A DNA stretch of 64,000 nt from Schizochytrium sp. TIO01 (taxonomy: Eukaryota; Sar; Bigyra; Thraustochytrida; Thraustochytriidae). Position numbers and translations under genes: made by a program. The notes below the pieces were generated by a model that saw nothing but the letters and a program-made list of their open reading frames with translations, had not been told where the DNA came from and did not search any database. The first letter of the stretch is position 1; every line of letters begins with the position of its first letter. Where the stretch lies: NCBI GenBank assembly GCA_004764695.1, contig SMSO01000014.1, positions 881,148 to 945,147 on the forward strand, written 5' to 3'. Of this stretch, positions 1 to 10,723 are shown piece after piece.

Positions 1-613
1 ACTTCTGGCGAATACGGAGCATCTGTTCCAAACCGTTAAAGCTTTTCGCGGGGGGGACAGCTGTTGCCTCGGGTTCTGGAGGAAGTGATTGTTGCGTTTG
101 TTGGTTGATTATTTTGATAGGTTCTGCGTCTGGTTGTGCACTGTTAAATCCAGGGCTGGGGGCTGCTTCGTAGGTCGACGTTTGTGTACTGTCAGAGTCT
201 TGCCTTGTACTAATTGGTGAAACCTCTGGTGTGTACGTGCTGTTAATGTGTCTGCCAGATGGCGACTTCGAGCTTGAGTCGGACCCTCCTGACCCATGTA
301 AGCCATGTTGGCTATTGCTTTTACTTCTGGTCAAAAAAGACAGCTTCGAGGCAACAGCTGCTGCAGCTGCGGCTACTGGTTTCGTAAGATTCGAGGCTCG
401 CCGTGTGTGCTTCGACGGTGGTTTTGGTGCGTCTTCAGAGGTTGCGCTTGATGTAGACTCTTGCCTTTGCGCTACGATGTGATTGCTAGAACCCGAGCTC
501 GTTTTATCATCCTGTCGCCCACTCGCATCCTTTTGCTGCTGTCTCTTTTCAAGATAACTTTGCAGCACCCGAGCTGCTGCTGCCTTGCCATTGTCGTTGC
601 CTCCAGGTGCCAT
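1..613 (-). CDS. Hypothetical low-complexity protein, N-terminal part only (runs off the left edge)
   Basis: An open frame starts with an ATG at 613-611 and reads 204 codons without a stop to the window edge, so only the N-terminus is visible. It begins MAPGGNDNGKAAAARVLQSY. It is rich in Ser, Thr, Gln and Pro, has a short basic Lys/Arg stretch (PSKHTRRASNLTK), an alanine run and a Ser-rich patch (LTRSKSNSQHG). The fragment ends with a more ordered stretch, FNGLEQMLRIRQK, where a domain may begin. I recognise no family. Sites such as RRAS and RSKS look like kinase targets, but that is inference. The composition is much more protein-like than either other frame, which supports this reading. 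Confidence 0.6.
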   Translation of the reverse strand, partial: MAPGGNDNGKAAAARVLQSYLEKRQQQKDASGRQDDKTSSGSSNHIVAQRQESTSSATSEDAPKPPSKHTRRASNLTKPVAAAAAAVASKLSFLTRSKSNSQHGLHGSGGSDSSSKSPSGRHINSTYTPEVSPISTRQDSDSTQTSTYEAAPSPGFNSAQPDAEPIKIINQQTQQSLPPEPEATAVPPAKSFNGLEQMLRIRQK

Positions 614-1379
614 CTTGTTTCCTCTTTAGCGCAAGCAGCTAAAGCAGCTAATCTTAGCCCGCCAGCTGGCCAGCACTCCCCCGAATCCTTGAGGTTTCTA
701 ATAGCAATTTGTCAAGCTTCCCAGGGCGCCCTTTGCAGCCCCAGAATCTGTGTCGATTATTTAGTGTTCGCGCTCCAAAGTTGCCAAAGAGGGACAACGT
801 GACACCTAGCTACCTCTTAAAGTTACCTACTTTCTATTAACAATCTCTACGTGGGAGCTGGCAAACCGCGGCGCCTTTTTTTCCTTTTCACGCGCCGTTC
901 GAGGGGGCACGAGTCGCAGACGGGCGCTGTGGCCTCAAGTTCGCAAAGGCCTTCCACGACAGGACCCTGGCCCTTCCTCCACGCCCGCGAGCGCCCTTGT
1001 CCTCCAAGCGCCTCCGAGTGCCTCGGTGCGCAGCCGAGCGCCAGGTGCGCGCTCTGTTTGCAATCTACTTCTTCTATGCACGAATTGTATGTTACATACA
1101 ACTTTCAGTCTCACTCTCGCAAAGCAACTATAGAGCTACTGCTTAGACTACTAGCGCCAAGGCCTTGCAAGTGGATTATACCGCTATAACCTACTTTCAA
1201 ACGCACACTCTATGGCCTAAGGCGCTATACTCCACTGTAGCTCGCCCCTATAGCCTACTGTAGCCGCGGAAGCTAAGTGCGCTAAACGCTGGGTCTGCTA
1301 AGGGTTGCACCACAGTGGAAAGGAACGGAGGAAAGAACGGAGAACGAGAGCTTGGGTTTCGAGCGCGAGGCGGGTCTCG

Positions 1380-1407
1380 TTGCTTGCTTGCTTGCTTGCT
1401 TGCTTGC
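1380..1407. repeat. (TTGC)7 microsatellite
   Basis: Seven perfect copies of TTGC are directly visible. The complementary motif (GCAA/CAAG) forms a longer array at 48385-48437, so the same tetranucleotide recurs in two distant spacers. Confidence 0.9.
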
Positions 1408-1992
1408 CGCAACGGGACGGCCGGGCGAGGGAGGGGGGCGGGAGGGCGAGGGAGAGGCGCCCCCTGAGGAGGCCGCGGCCCCGTGTCACGTGTTTGCGCA
1501 GCACGAATCCCCGATGCACCGCCGTGGTGCTCCAGGTCGCGCACAATTCGACTTTGGCTTCCTCCCTCCTCTCTCTCTTTTGCTTCGTGTTTGCAAATTC
1601 GAATTTGAGAGAAGCGGTTTTTAAAAGGGCTTTTTCTAAGCTGCTCTCGATCTTTTGTGGCACCAGCAAAGCGGTGATTTGGGTCTCTCAGGCCGCGACC
1701 GTGCTCGACACATGGCCATGCACGCTCCAGCCGTCATGAATTCTCTCTGCTTCGAAGAAATCCTCTCTTCGTCCAAGTTTTTCCGCAGCATCATTCAGGT
1801 TTCACTCTCATATACACACGCTCAAACGATCCAGCTACATCGTGCAAGAAGAACCGCACCAAATGAAACTCTTTGCTGGCAGCCTAAACCCATATATCTA
1901 TTACTAGAGTGTCGTCCGCGCGGAACAACTGGAACGTGGGTTCAGGTACTCTTTTCAGTAAGACTTGCGTAAGTATCAATAGGAATCTCTTC

Positions 1993-2051
1993 TCTAATTT
2001 TTAATTTAAAAGAACTTCTTTTTTTCAACTTGAATTTAATTAAAAATTAGG
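1993..2051. repeat. AT-rich inverted repeat (hairpin or cruciform candidate)
   Basis: The left arm TCTAATTTTTAATTTAAA is mirrored by TTTAATTAAAAATTAGGA about 25 nt downstream, giving an imperfect stem of about 16 bp. No adjoining gene explains it. Confidence 0.5.
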
Positions 2052-2761
2052 AAAAGAAATCATCAAAGTTCAAAATTTGCACCAAATGGGTGTGTGCTTG
2101 CCGCGGTGTGATAGCTCCTAGTGGATTTCAAAAGTCTTAAGCACTTAGTAAGTAGCTGCTGTTGTAATGTGAGGGATGTGAAGAAGGAAGGCGGGAAAAG
2201 TGGAGCCGGCTAGGATCCGCTCGAAACCGCCGGCCCATCTCGCTGGGATGGGACCTCTTTGGCCCTGGCTAGCTGGCCGACAGGATGTTCGGGCCTGCTA
2301 AAGGTGATCTGAGGAGAACTTGGGCTTAGAATAGGGTTTTTGAAAGCTTTATGCACTTTACACAGAGCGGGATGTGAGGACAGCTTGAAGATTTTGGATC
2401 AAACCTCGTTTATCATTTTCGCAAAAAGGGTTCTGGTGACTATTATAATAAGTCCCCTCTTGTAGCAGCTTGATATGAGCGGGTGGAAGAAAGAATTAAG
2501 CAGGGCTATCGGTTACTATTAGTAGAACGGTACAACGCCTCTTTATAGTATTTTAATTAAGTAAGACAAGACGAAGAACTAGGTGCTATACTAGTGGTAG
2601 GTAGATGGAGCAGCGTGTACGAATATGGGTTCGTAAGGTTTAGACCAGAGCACCTGAGTTTAAGGTCGCAGAGTGCTGCAAAACAAGGCTTGGTTGTGGT
2701 GAGACTGAGGGGTTGGAGCTCGCTGGGAAAACCAATCTAGATTTGAACCCACGTAGCTACA

Positions 2762-5700
2762 ATGCGACGATCGGTGGTGCCAGCGGCAGTGTCAAGCTAT
2801 GGCTTAGATGTCGAAAAGGAAAAGCTTATCAAAGGTCCGGGACAGGTCAAACGAGCATTGTCACTAAGCTCGCAGAGGCGACAAAAGGGACGATGTGCAA
2901 CTAGCTGCGTGACATGCATGGCACTTATTGTAGTCTTGATGGCCACAAGTTTTGTCGTGCTGCTACTAAAATTGTCAAGACTTGAAAAGCAGAACTGGAA
3001 TGCTGACTATAGCTTGCAGATGTTTGAGAAGTCTGTTCAGACACCTTCCGAATGCATCGAGCGGTGTAGACGCTCAGCAAAATCAAGCAACCAGCTAGGT
3101 ACAGACTATAAACTATTTTGCTCAGAGTTCTGCGACCACCATGCTTCTACTATCCTTCAGGAGAATGCTAATTCAATACTGGATCCAAAGTCACAGCCAG
3201 CAGAGATTCAAGAAGGTATTGCCGATTCAGCAAAACCGGAAAATATGAGATCAGGGATTATAGATGCGATTGAAAATAATAGCGCGATTGAACATGATGA
3301 GTTTGCCAATATTATGACGTCGAAAGCGAACGCTGGACCAATTTTGCCACAGATCTCTAGCGAAGTAGAGGAGTTACTAAATCTCCCGCTGAAGCCTGAG
3401 GAATATGAAGTTGAAAATACTTTAACCAAAGTTGTTAGATCTGCTTCAAAACAACTAGACAAGTCCTCCGGGATGGAGAAATATTCGCCACAAACTAACA
3501 GTATAGAAGTTGAGAACCAACCAGTCAAACCAAACCCCCCAGACGCAGATTCCAAAGTTTCGGATAGAATTCCAAACATTGCAGTCCCAAATTTGGAACT
3601 CCCTGACCAAGAGACTGATGGAGCATATACTAAATCAGATGCATCATTGTCTTCATCAACCTCATTTGTTGAAACCGAATTGACAACAGAAAAGGTCATC
3701 CAAGATGACTCGTCAACAGGAAAAATGGATAAAGAGGCACTATCTCCTCTTGCAGAAGATCTGGCCGGCTCAGCATCTCAAAAGCAGCAAATCCCATTTC
3801 CCAAACAAGTTGTAAATGACTACGAGGAAATTCAAAATAGTCTTGACAAAGACGAGTCTCTTGCCATGTGGTTACGTGCAGATAAAGGTGTCAAACTCGG
3901 CTCTGGCGAAACTGTTCAGTCTTGGCAAGACCCTACTCGAGGCATCTCATTTTTTCCAACTGCCCCTAGCACCCATACTCATGAGTTATTTGGACATGAG
4001 GTAAGTTAAAATTCTAAAATACTGGAAAGAGAAGGAGTGGATGATGAATATTAGTTTCAATTGTCAATGAGAATGCATGGATACTCACGTAAGAAAATCT
4101 TTAACCATTTTTGATTCCTACAGGACCATGTCTCAACACAAGGAGAACCTGTATTAAGCTATGAATCGCTTAAGCAACTACCACTTGTTGAATTTCCGTG
4201 TTCGATGGAAACAAGCAACCTCACTCTAACGGAGAATATGACTCTATTTTTTGTTGTACGCCCTGAAGCCTTTCTTTTTGGACCTGCTGCTCGTGGACAG
4301 AGATTTTTTGGGCACTACCCTCACGGTCAATTTCGTTTTGCTGATGCAAGCCCAAGTTTTTTTTCGGGATCCGATAGGAAGCTTGTTCGTCATGCTCTGA
4401 ACAAGGAGATTCGATCAGGGCATGGGCTGCTTTTAGTCAAGTATAAACTTGATGGAACCCACGGAACATGGGTTGGCGTCAATCGAGATCCCTTCTACCA
4501 TGTGAGCGAGCACCCAGTTGAGATCTCGAAGAAATCGCATCTTACAGTGGGCGGTGTAGACGGGGGTTGTGGTTTTCGTGGAGGTATTGCAGAAGTTCTT
4601 GTTTTTCATGGCGTCATTTCTTCACAGAAAATTGAGAAGATTGAGAGATACCTTGAGAAGCGCTGGTGGACGGACATGAGTCACCAAATTAAATCCCTGA
4701 GTGCAGAGGTTAACTTTCTGGAGACCGCTGCTGAGCTTGTCACCGCAATCCAGAAAGCTCGCCCTACAGAAGACGAAATCCCTCAGCAGGAATCGTGCAA
4801 CCATACTTCTGCAGATGTTATACACGACTATGTCAGTGCGAACATAAAGAAAATGAAACCTCTTTTCTGGCTGAAGGCGTCTGAGGGCATCGTCACTACC
4901 CCAGGGTCTAATGCAATAATGCAGTGGGAAAGCGTTGCGGCAGGAAAGCTCGTTTCTTTTGCCAACCCAGTGGATGGTCGTGTTCTTCCACGCTTGAGTA
5001 CATCGACCAGAGATTCTTGCTTAAAGTTTGTTGAGTTTGGCTGTGCAATGACTCTGCAACGCACTCAGCTCACTATACCTTTGACACTTTATGTAGTCGT
5101 TCGGCCATCCACGGACCCAGAGTCCGCTCATCAAAGAATTTTTGGCCACTTTCCCAACGGAGGTTTCATTTTTGATGGTAAGAAGGCTGGTTTCAAGTCA
5201 AAGCATGGGTATCTTTTCCCAAGAACATCGCAGAAGAACCTTCGAGGCGCAGCCCCTTCTGATGGAGATGTTGACATGTCTGAGTTTCACATTCTCAAAT
5301 TCCGAATCAGTGAAAAATCAGGTGTGGAAGTTGGGAGTTCACACACAAAAGATTTTACAAGTGTTGGGGTTCATCATGATGCTCTCTTTTCCATCAATCA
5401 GAAGCTGTCTCTTGGTGGAACAAATGGAGGCTGTGAGTTTTCTGGCGGAATTGGGGAGCTTATGGCATTTTCTAGCCCTCTCACGGATGCTCAGGATATT
5501 GTAGTTATGAAATACCTCACGGGAAAGTGGCATCACAAGAGTAGCACCACAACTGTAATGGACCAGGCCACGCCTAACACTGATGAGAAATGCGTCACTT
5601 ACAAGAAAGGGGATACGTCTACGATTATGGACTGGCTGCCTGATGCTGATGTCGTTGTATCAAGGCAGCAAAGAGAAGAATGGCATTCATTGGTTCATAA

Positions 5701-6658
5701 GCTCAAACTTGAAATTGCGCGAGCCGAGCCAACGCGAAAACTACTGTTGGACCGTACTGCACGCGCAGAACTAGTGCAACATAGAGTACGCATTTTTGGC
5801 GAGCCTTGCAAGACAACAAAATTTAAGACGAATGAGGTTGTTCCCCCCCCGAAGCATATCATTCGTCGTGAAGAACCTGTTACACGAGAGAGTATTAAAG
5901 ACTCGTTGAACCAAGCAAAACATGCAACCTTAAGCAACACTGAGTCTACAAATAACGTAGAGACAGCTACGACTGAAAGTGCAACTTCATCGTCAACGTC
6001 ACTAACGTCTTCTACAACAACAAGCACGGCATCAGGGTCTAAATGTAAGGGCATTACGCGACCGGCGACCAACATGATTTTAGAATGGACAGTGCCATCT
6101 GGCGCATCTTCTGACGCAAGATACGAATGGGAAGATGCGACGGACAAAGTGCGTACAAATCTTGCGAAGATGGTTGTCGGAGGACCGGCTTTGCAGCAAT
6201 ACTTGAAGCAACAAGCTCGGTATCTTAATAATTTGCGAGACAGACTGTTTGCTGATGTATGTGACGATGAACCACGTCCAAAGACCGTGCAGATCACAGA
6301 CTCTTCGGCTTCGACAAGCAACACTGAAAATCCAAGTGTTACTTCTTCTTCTTCTTCTTCTTCTTCTTTAAATACTTCAATCACAGCAAAGCTTCAAGGT
6401 GCTTCTGAAAAATCAACCGTAGCTGTTGATGCTAAGTGTGACGGAAACCAAGATATTTTACAATGGAAGGCACCTTCAACTGCACCAAAGTCATCCCTAG
6501 AGTCTTGGGATGATGTTGTAGAAAAGGCTAAAGATGAGATTAGCAAATTCTTGGTTGGTGGTAAAGCATTGGAAACATTTCTGAAGACGCAGATTCGCAC
6601 TTTAAAACGTGCTCGATACGATTTGTTTTCTTCTCTATGTTCTAACCTTGACCTTTGA
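2762..6658 (+). CDS. Type II membrane protein with two LamG-like jellyroll domains and a three-copy C-terminal module (2 exons)
   Basis: Exon 1 is 2762-4000 and exon 2 is 4124-6658. The 123-nt intron 4001-4123 has a GTAAGT donor and a TTCCTACAG acceptor, and joining is in phase 0, giving 1257 residues. A basic cytoplasmic N-terminus precedes one transmembrane helix at about residues 53-70 and there is no cleavable signal peptide, so a type II topology is inferred. A Ser/Glu-rich stalk follows. Two concanavalin/LamG-like domains lie at about 368-590 (starting MWLRADKGV) and 657-880 (FWLKASEGI). Both share the FGHxPxGxFxF and GGxxGGCxFxGGIxE blocks. The C-terminus carries three related modules near 902-980, 1054-1130 and 1185-1257, separated by Ser/Thr-rich linkers. 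A role in surface glycan or ligand binding is inferred from the fold; the substrate is unknown. Confidence 0.85.
4001..4123 (+). other. Intron of the LamG-domain gene
   Basis: Donor GAG|GTAAGT and acceptor CCTACAG|GAC. The intron contains an in-frame stop just after the donor (GAG GTA AGT TAA). The reading frame and the first LamG domain continue across the join. Confidence 0.85.
6342..6369 (+). repeat. (TTC)n coding microsatellite encoding a Ser run
   Basis: About eight TTC/TCT units inside the linker between the second and third C-terminal modules of the LamG protein. They encode a polyserine tract, so length change would alter linker length without shifting the frame. Confidence 0.8.
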
Positions 6659-7181
6659 TGTAACTGAGTTTGGTGTGTCAAACTTCAAATGTGTATGGAA
6701 GTCCGTTGTGGAGTAGTTCTCTGCTCATATCTACATAAATTTGCAAGTTATCAACGAATTAAGGATATTATCCATTGTATTGTTTATATCAACTCTTCCA
6801 ACCTCCCTTTCCCTTCTCCTTTTCTTTAAAAATTTATATATATTCAATAAAATAAAATAGTGCAAGTCTAAATTTTCCGCCTGCAATGAGTTGGCAGCAG
6901 GTCTGGAAACGCAGTTTTAAAAAAAAAAAGTAACTATGGGTTTTAGTTTTTTTAGAAGATATCTAAAATAGATTAGGAAGGCGGCCTGCGATAAGAGAGG
7001 TTGTATACTTTTTGGGAAGCCTCTGTAAGAAGATTTTATGCCGTAATAGATAAAGATCAACATATTTCAGCCTTTTCCTGAAGAGCTAGACGAGATGTCA
7101 ATTGACAAGAACTGTGTGCATGAGAAAGAATGTCAAAAAGTGTGTAATGATGAGTGACACAGAAATGTACTACGACTATGT
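6659..7181. other. Intergenic region between convergent 3' ends
   Basis: AT-rich spacer with a TATATATTCAATAAAATAAA stretch near 6832 that could serve 3'-end formation. No coding signal was seen. Confidence 0.5.
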
Positions 7182-8264
7182 TTACTTGCGGGTGGCTTTC
7201 CTCCGTTTGTTATTGTTGAAGGCGTTCTTCTTTTTGTTGTTGTTGTTGTTTAGGTGGCGTTTCTGCAGAGCAGCAAGACCTACGCGTTCTCTCCTTCCGC
7301 CATTAAGGAACTGTGCAGCGAAGTTCTGAACGCTCTCGTCCATGCCAACGAGCTCCTCGTCTTCGCTCTCATGCATGACGGAGTCCAAATCTTCGTCTTC
7401 GAAGACAGTGCGGCGTTTTGTGTCTTGGTAGATGGTGACCTCACGTCCGTTTTGTGTGGTTGTGAATGCAAGCTGAATGTTGTCACTACGGGCCTTAGGC
7501 TGGACAATCTCGTCTTCGGGGCGCGTACCTCCAACAACCACGGGGCCCTTGGCCTTGCGCTTTTTCTTGTCCTGTTTCTCATCCTCGTGTTCTTCCTGAG
7601 ATTTCTTTGCCTCGAGGACTGCCTCAAGGAGGTCCTCCGGAAGCTCTTCCTCGTCGAGGTCATCCGCTTTGGTCGTTTCAAGAATCCGCTCTGCGCGCTT
7701 GGCGACGCTGCGACCGCCGCGTTTTGTTTTTTTCTTGGCCGAGACTGCTTCATCCGAGTCCTTCTGCGTCGCAATTTCCTCTCGCACAGCGACCTGAGTG
7801 ATTTCCTCTGGTGCCTCGTCGTCTGAGCTCTCAATGATTTCAGCTGCCTCTTCCTCCATATTCACCGCTTCTTCATCTTCGTCATCTTCAGCTGCATCCT
7901 CCGCATCATCTTCTGCGCTGTCTTCGTCACTGTCTCCTTCTTCAGCGATTTCTGCGTCATCCGATTCATTTTCCTCATCATCAGACTCCTCATCGCCCTC
8001 ATCCACGCCGTTTTCGACGACAGTCTCTAGCTCCTGTGCAAGAGTTGCACCAGCCTTGGACTCGCTGACATCCTCACCTTCGCTAGAGCTGGATTCCAGG
8101 TCAGACCTCTCAATGGCATCGGAAGCCTCATTCTTCAATGCCTGTTGTCTGCGAGTGATTCTTCTCGGCGTCTGAGCAGCGCTCATGCTGATGCCATTCA
8201 CATCCTGGCTGCTCTCGCTCTCGCCAGAATCTGCTCTGCGCCTCCGCGACCTTGTCACCGGCAT
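7182..8264 (-). CDS. Highly acidic nuclear-type protein with a basic, Asn-rich tail
   Basis: A single 360-codon frame with an ATG at 8264-8262. The N-terminus (MPVTRSRRRR) is basic and looks like a nuclear targeting signal. Residues of about 50-155 are dominated by Asp, Glu and Ser. A KKRKAKG patch is followed by a more ordered C-terminal section of about 100 residues (around IQLAFTTTQNGREVTIYQD and SVQNFAAQFLNGG), which is the likely conserved domain. The tail alternates Asn runs with Lys/Arg clusters and ends KRRKATRK. This acidic/basic layout is common in nucleolar, chaperone or chromatin proteins. I do not recognise the family, so nuclear location is inference only. Confidence 0.75.
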   Translation of the reverse strand: MPVTRSRRRRADSGESESSQDVNGISMSAAQTPRRITRRQQALKNEASDAIERSDLESSSSEGEDVSESKAGATLAQELETVVENGVDEGDEESDDEENESDDAEIAEEGDSDEDSAEDDAEDAAEDDEDEEAVNMEEEAAEIIESSDDEAPEEITQVAVREEIATQKDSDEAVSAKKKTKRGGRSVAKRAERILETTKADDLDEEELPEDLLEAVLEAKKSQEEHEDEKQDKKKRKAKGPVVVGGTRPEDEIVQPKARSDNIQLAFTTTQNGREVTIYQDTKRRTVFEDEDLDSVMHESEDEELVGMDESVQNFAAQFLNGGRRERVGLAALQKRHLNNNNNKKKNAFNNNKRRKATRK

Positions 8265-9172
8265 CTTGACAATACGCCTAGTTCTTTTCTATTCCTCCTC
8301 GCAGAAGCCTCCTCCCGCGATTCCGTCTCTGGCGTCGCTCTTCGAGAGGGCCTCGAGTCCTCTTCTACACAGATCACAGTACAGAATGCGAGTGAGGTCT
8401 CTTCGGCCAGTGCTTTTCCTCTCTTTTCGCTCTTCAATTAAACATGTAATTGTGCCTAACAGGCAATAGGACACTCCTACCTCGCATGTCCTAGCCACCC
8501 CTACTGCGTTTACTGATTACTCGTGAGGTATTCAACAATTAACGCATAGCTATCAATAGGTCCCATAATAAATATAATTATTCTTGCCCAGCCAATCGAT
8601 GGAAAGCGGGACAGGGCCTAGTGAAGGATAAGCGACTCCTATGCAGGGAATTGGCCAGTCAGTCTGAGCAGAACTGGGAGAGGTGAGGGTGAAGATGCGG
8701 ATGAGGATAAGGTTGGGGATAAGGACGAGGGTGAAGATGAAGATGGGGTTGAGAAGTGGCCAATTGGATTTAAAGGAAAGTTTTGAGTTTAGTTGGTTGT
8801 TGACACGTAGGATGTTGTAAGTATCAGGGGTTGATTGAAAGTGTGCGGTATGCGAGCATTGATTTTGTTGGACGAATGTAGCAACAAAGGTGAGGGTCAA
8901 AATTCGCCGGGACAAGTTGGAGAACTGCTTCTATTTATAGAATGACGAACGACGAATGATGAATGATAGAATCATCCATCATGATAAACCTGGAATTTGA
9001 TTAAATTTCTAGCAGGGATACGAGCACCTCGTAGCCACTTGGTTGGCATTTTTAGTATGATTGTTTGAGCTACAGGGCAGAAGGTAAGAAGAACTGAATA
9101 GTAGTGATGAAGATATATGTGTTAAAAATCATGTACCGAGGCGCGTTACAGAGACAGAGTGAATCAGATCTA
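8265..9172. other. Intergenic region between two minus-strand genes
   Basis: Promoter side of the acidic protein gene and 3' side of the LRR gene. It contains a purine-rich GGATAAGG/GATGAAGATG stretch (about 8690-8750) and a short ATGA/ACGA-rich repeat near 8940-8985. A reading frame across 8553-8915 on the minus strand lacks an ATG and is pyrimidine-biased, so it is not called. Confidence 0.45.
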
Positions 9173-10586
9173 TTAGGAGAGGAGGGCCGAGACAAGAAGA
9201 ACAACAAAGGCACCAACAAAGGTAGGTGACAACATGATGCCAGAACTGGGCGTGGCAGGAGCTCCAGTGATGCCGCCATTATTGTCAGAACCGGGTGTAG
9301 GTGATGCTGTGGTGGGAGCGATGGTAGGAAAAGCAGTTTCGCCCTCCTCAGTTGGGGTCCGGGTCGGCTCTGCAGTGGGTGAACCTGTAGGAGACGCCGA
9401 CGGGGAGCTTGTAGGCTCCGGGGTAATGACGAGAGAGCAGTTGGCAATCAAGCTACCGTTGTTCGGGATGTCTGAGTAAAGAGAGGAGAAAATCGGAGAT
9501 GCACCACAGATCTCGGAAGAGCGAACGTAGACACTCTTCAGTGATGTGCTGGAAATGTCAGGGACTTCGCCTTGAAGTTTGTTGTCAGAAAGGATTAGGT
9601 TGCGCAGGTTGGGAAGCGCAGTAATGGAGCTCGGAATCTCTCCAGAGAGCTCATTTTTGTTCAGCCAGAGGCCAGTGAGTGCAGTAAGACTTCCAAGCGA
9701 AGAGGGAATTTCACCGGACAGGTCATTATCATAAAGCTCAAGGCTTCCCAAGTTGGTCAGTGTGCTAAGACTAGAAGGAATGCTACCGTTTAGGTTGTTG
9801 AGGTTGAAGTTGAGAGAAGTCAACTTCGTGAGTGCACTAATGCTGTCGGGAATCGAGCCCGTGAGTCCGTTATCGGGGAGCCACCTGTGCATGTCATAAG
9901 ATAAATCATCCATATCGATCATTTCACACAGTTAGTATAAACCATATCCTACGAATTTATGCGAGTCTTGTTGTCTATGCGGGAGCATCTTTTGAATATA
10001 AACGTACAGGAATTCTAGATTTGTAAGAGCTGAGATGGAGTCCGGAATGGAGGCCTCAAAGTCGGCGCCCTGAATGTGCCTAAGTAAGTTGTCGTCGTCA
10101 AATTAAATAAGCAAAGAAACAAATATATGGCGATTGCCATTGTCGAGTCTTCAAGTTAGTCTATCATATTAAGGTCTCGCCTTCTTCCAAACCATAATTG
10201 CTGCCGCGAGCAAGATTCCCAACGACCCCCAGTAATATAGGCAACTTAGGAAGCCTTCAGTTGAGGTGTGCGTCATTGTTGTATAATGCCATCGTCATCA
10301 CAGCGACCCAGGCTTTAAGCCCAACTTACAACCACTTGAGGTCCGTGAGCTCCGCAATACTGCTGGAGAAGTCTCCTGAGAGTGCTACGCGCACGTTATT
10401 CGCGTTGTACGACGTGCAAGTCACCGATGTGAGGCCCGATCTGAGCTCGACGAGATCTGCAATGGTTGTGGCATCATCGCAGTCCTTGTTGCACACGCAA
10501 AACGCTGCCGATTGCTGCAGGAGCGCGGCCACGCAGAGCACCACGACCACTGCTGCCGAGCGAGTCCCGGCCCGCGTCAAAGTCAT
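9173..10586 (-). CDS. Secreted leucine-rich-repeat protein with Ser/Pro/Thr stalk and GPI-type tail (3 exons)
   Basis: Exons on the minus strand are 10586-10330, 10079-10008 and 9884-9173, joined through GTAAGT...TTAG and GTACGT...CACAG introns of 250 and 123 nt. All junctions are phase 2, giving 346 residues. A signal peptide (hydrophobic to about residue 29, ending QSAAFC) is followed by a Cys-containing cap and about five 24-residue plant-type LRRs of the form IPxSIxxLTxLxxLxLxxNxLxG. A stalk rich in SPT/PTxxPT follows, then a small-residue segment and a hydrophobic C-terminus (FVGAFVVLLVSALLS), as expected for a GPI anchor signal. The middle exon is exactly 72 nt, one LRR. A cell-surface recognition or adhesion role is inferred from the family; the ligand is unknown. 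Confidence 0.85.
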
Positions 10587-10707
10587 CTTGGCTGTTGTCG
10601 TCGAGATCGATCGAGATTTGATTCCTTTCGAGCGCTACTACTACGACCTAATTATCGTGGAGTCGAAGTTCAATGGAAAACCAAAAAACTAACAGGTACT
10701 AACGACT

Positions 10708-10723
10708 AGGTAGGTAGGTACCT
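10708..10723. promoter_or_regulatory. Candidate promoter motif AGGTAGGTAGGTACCT upstream of the LRR gene
   Basis: Located about 120 bp upstream of the LRR start codon at 10586. Similar GGTAGGTACC/TACCTAGGTA elements sit at comparable distances upstream of other genes here (17149, 30471, 50596). A regulatory role is inferred from recurrence only. Confidence 0.3.

Larger units (their letters stand above)
614..2761. other. Intergenic region, no gene recognised
   Basis: About 2.1 kb between two divergently transcribed genes. It holds a GC-rich block (about 850-1560), a TTGC tetranucleotide repeat, and an AT-rich inverted repeat near 1993-2051. Short open frames in the GC-rich block overlap one another on both strands and look like composition effects. 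TACCTAC-like sites lie at about 809-830, 1188 and 2596. Nothing resembling a tRNA, rRNA or snRNA was found by eye. Confidence 0.5.

Noticed and set aside
1248-1669. Overlapping frames on both strands in the GC-rich block
   Set aside because: Arg/Ala/Pro-biased, mutually overlapping and without domains, as expected from GC-rich spacer DNA.
5695-6384. 229-codon open frame on the minus strand opposite the LamG gene
   Set aside because: It mirrors the Ser/Thr-rich linker codons of the sense gene (Glu/Val-rich runs) and has no domain; the sense frame has clear repeats and domains.
7254-8175. Plus-strand frames of 190 and 125 codons opposite the acidic gene
   Set aside because: The Ser-rich and Leu/Phe-rich texts are complements of acidic codon runs. 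The minus frame has the coherent acidic/basic layout.
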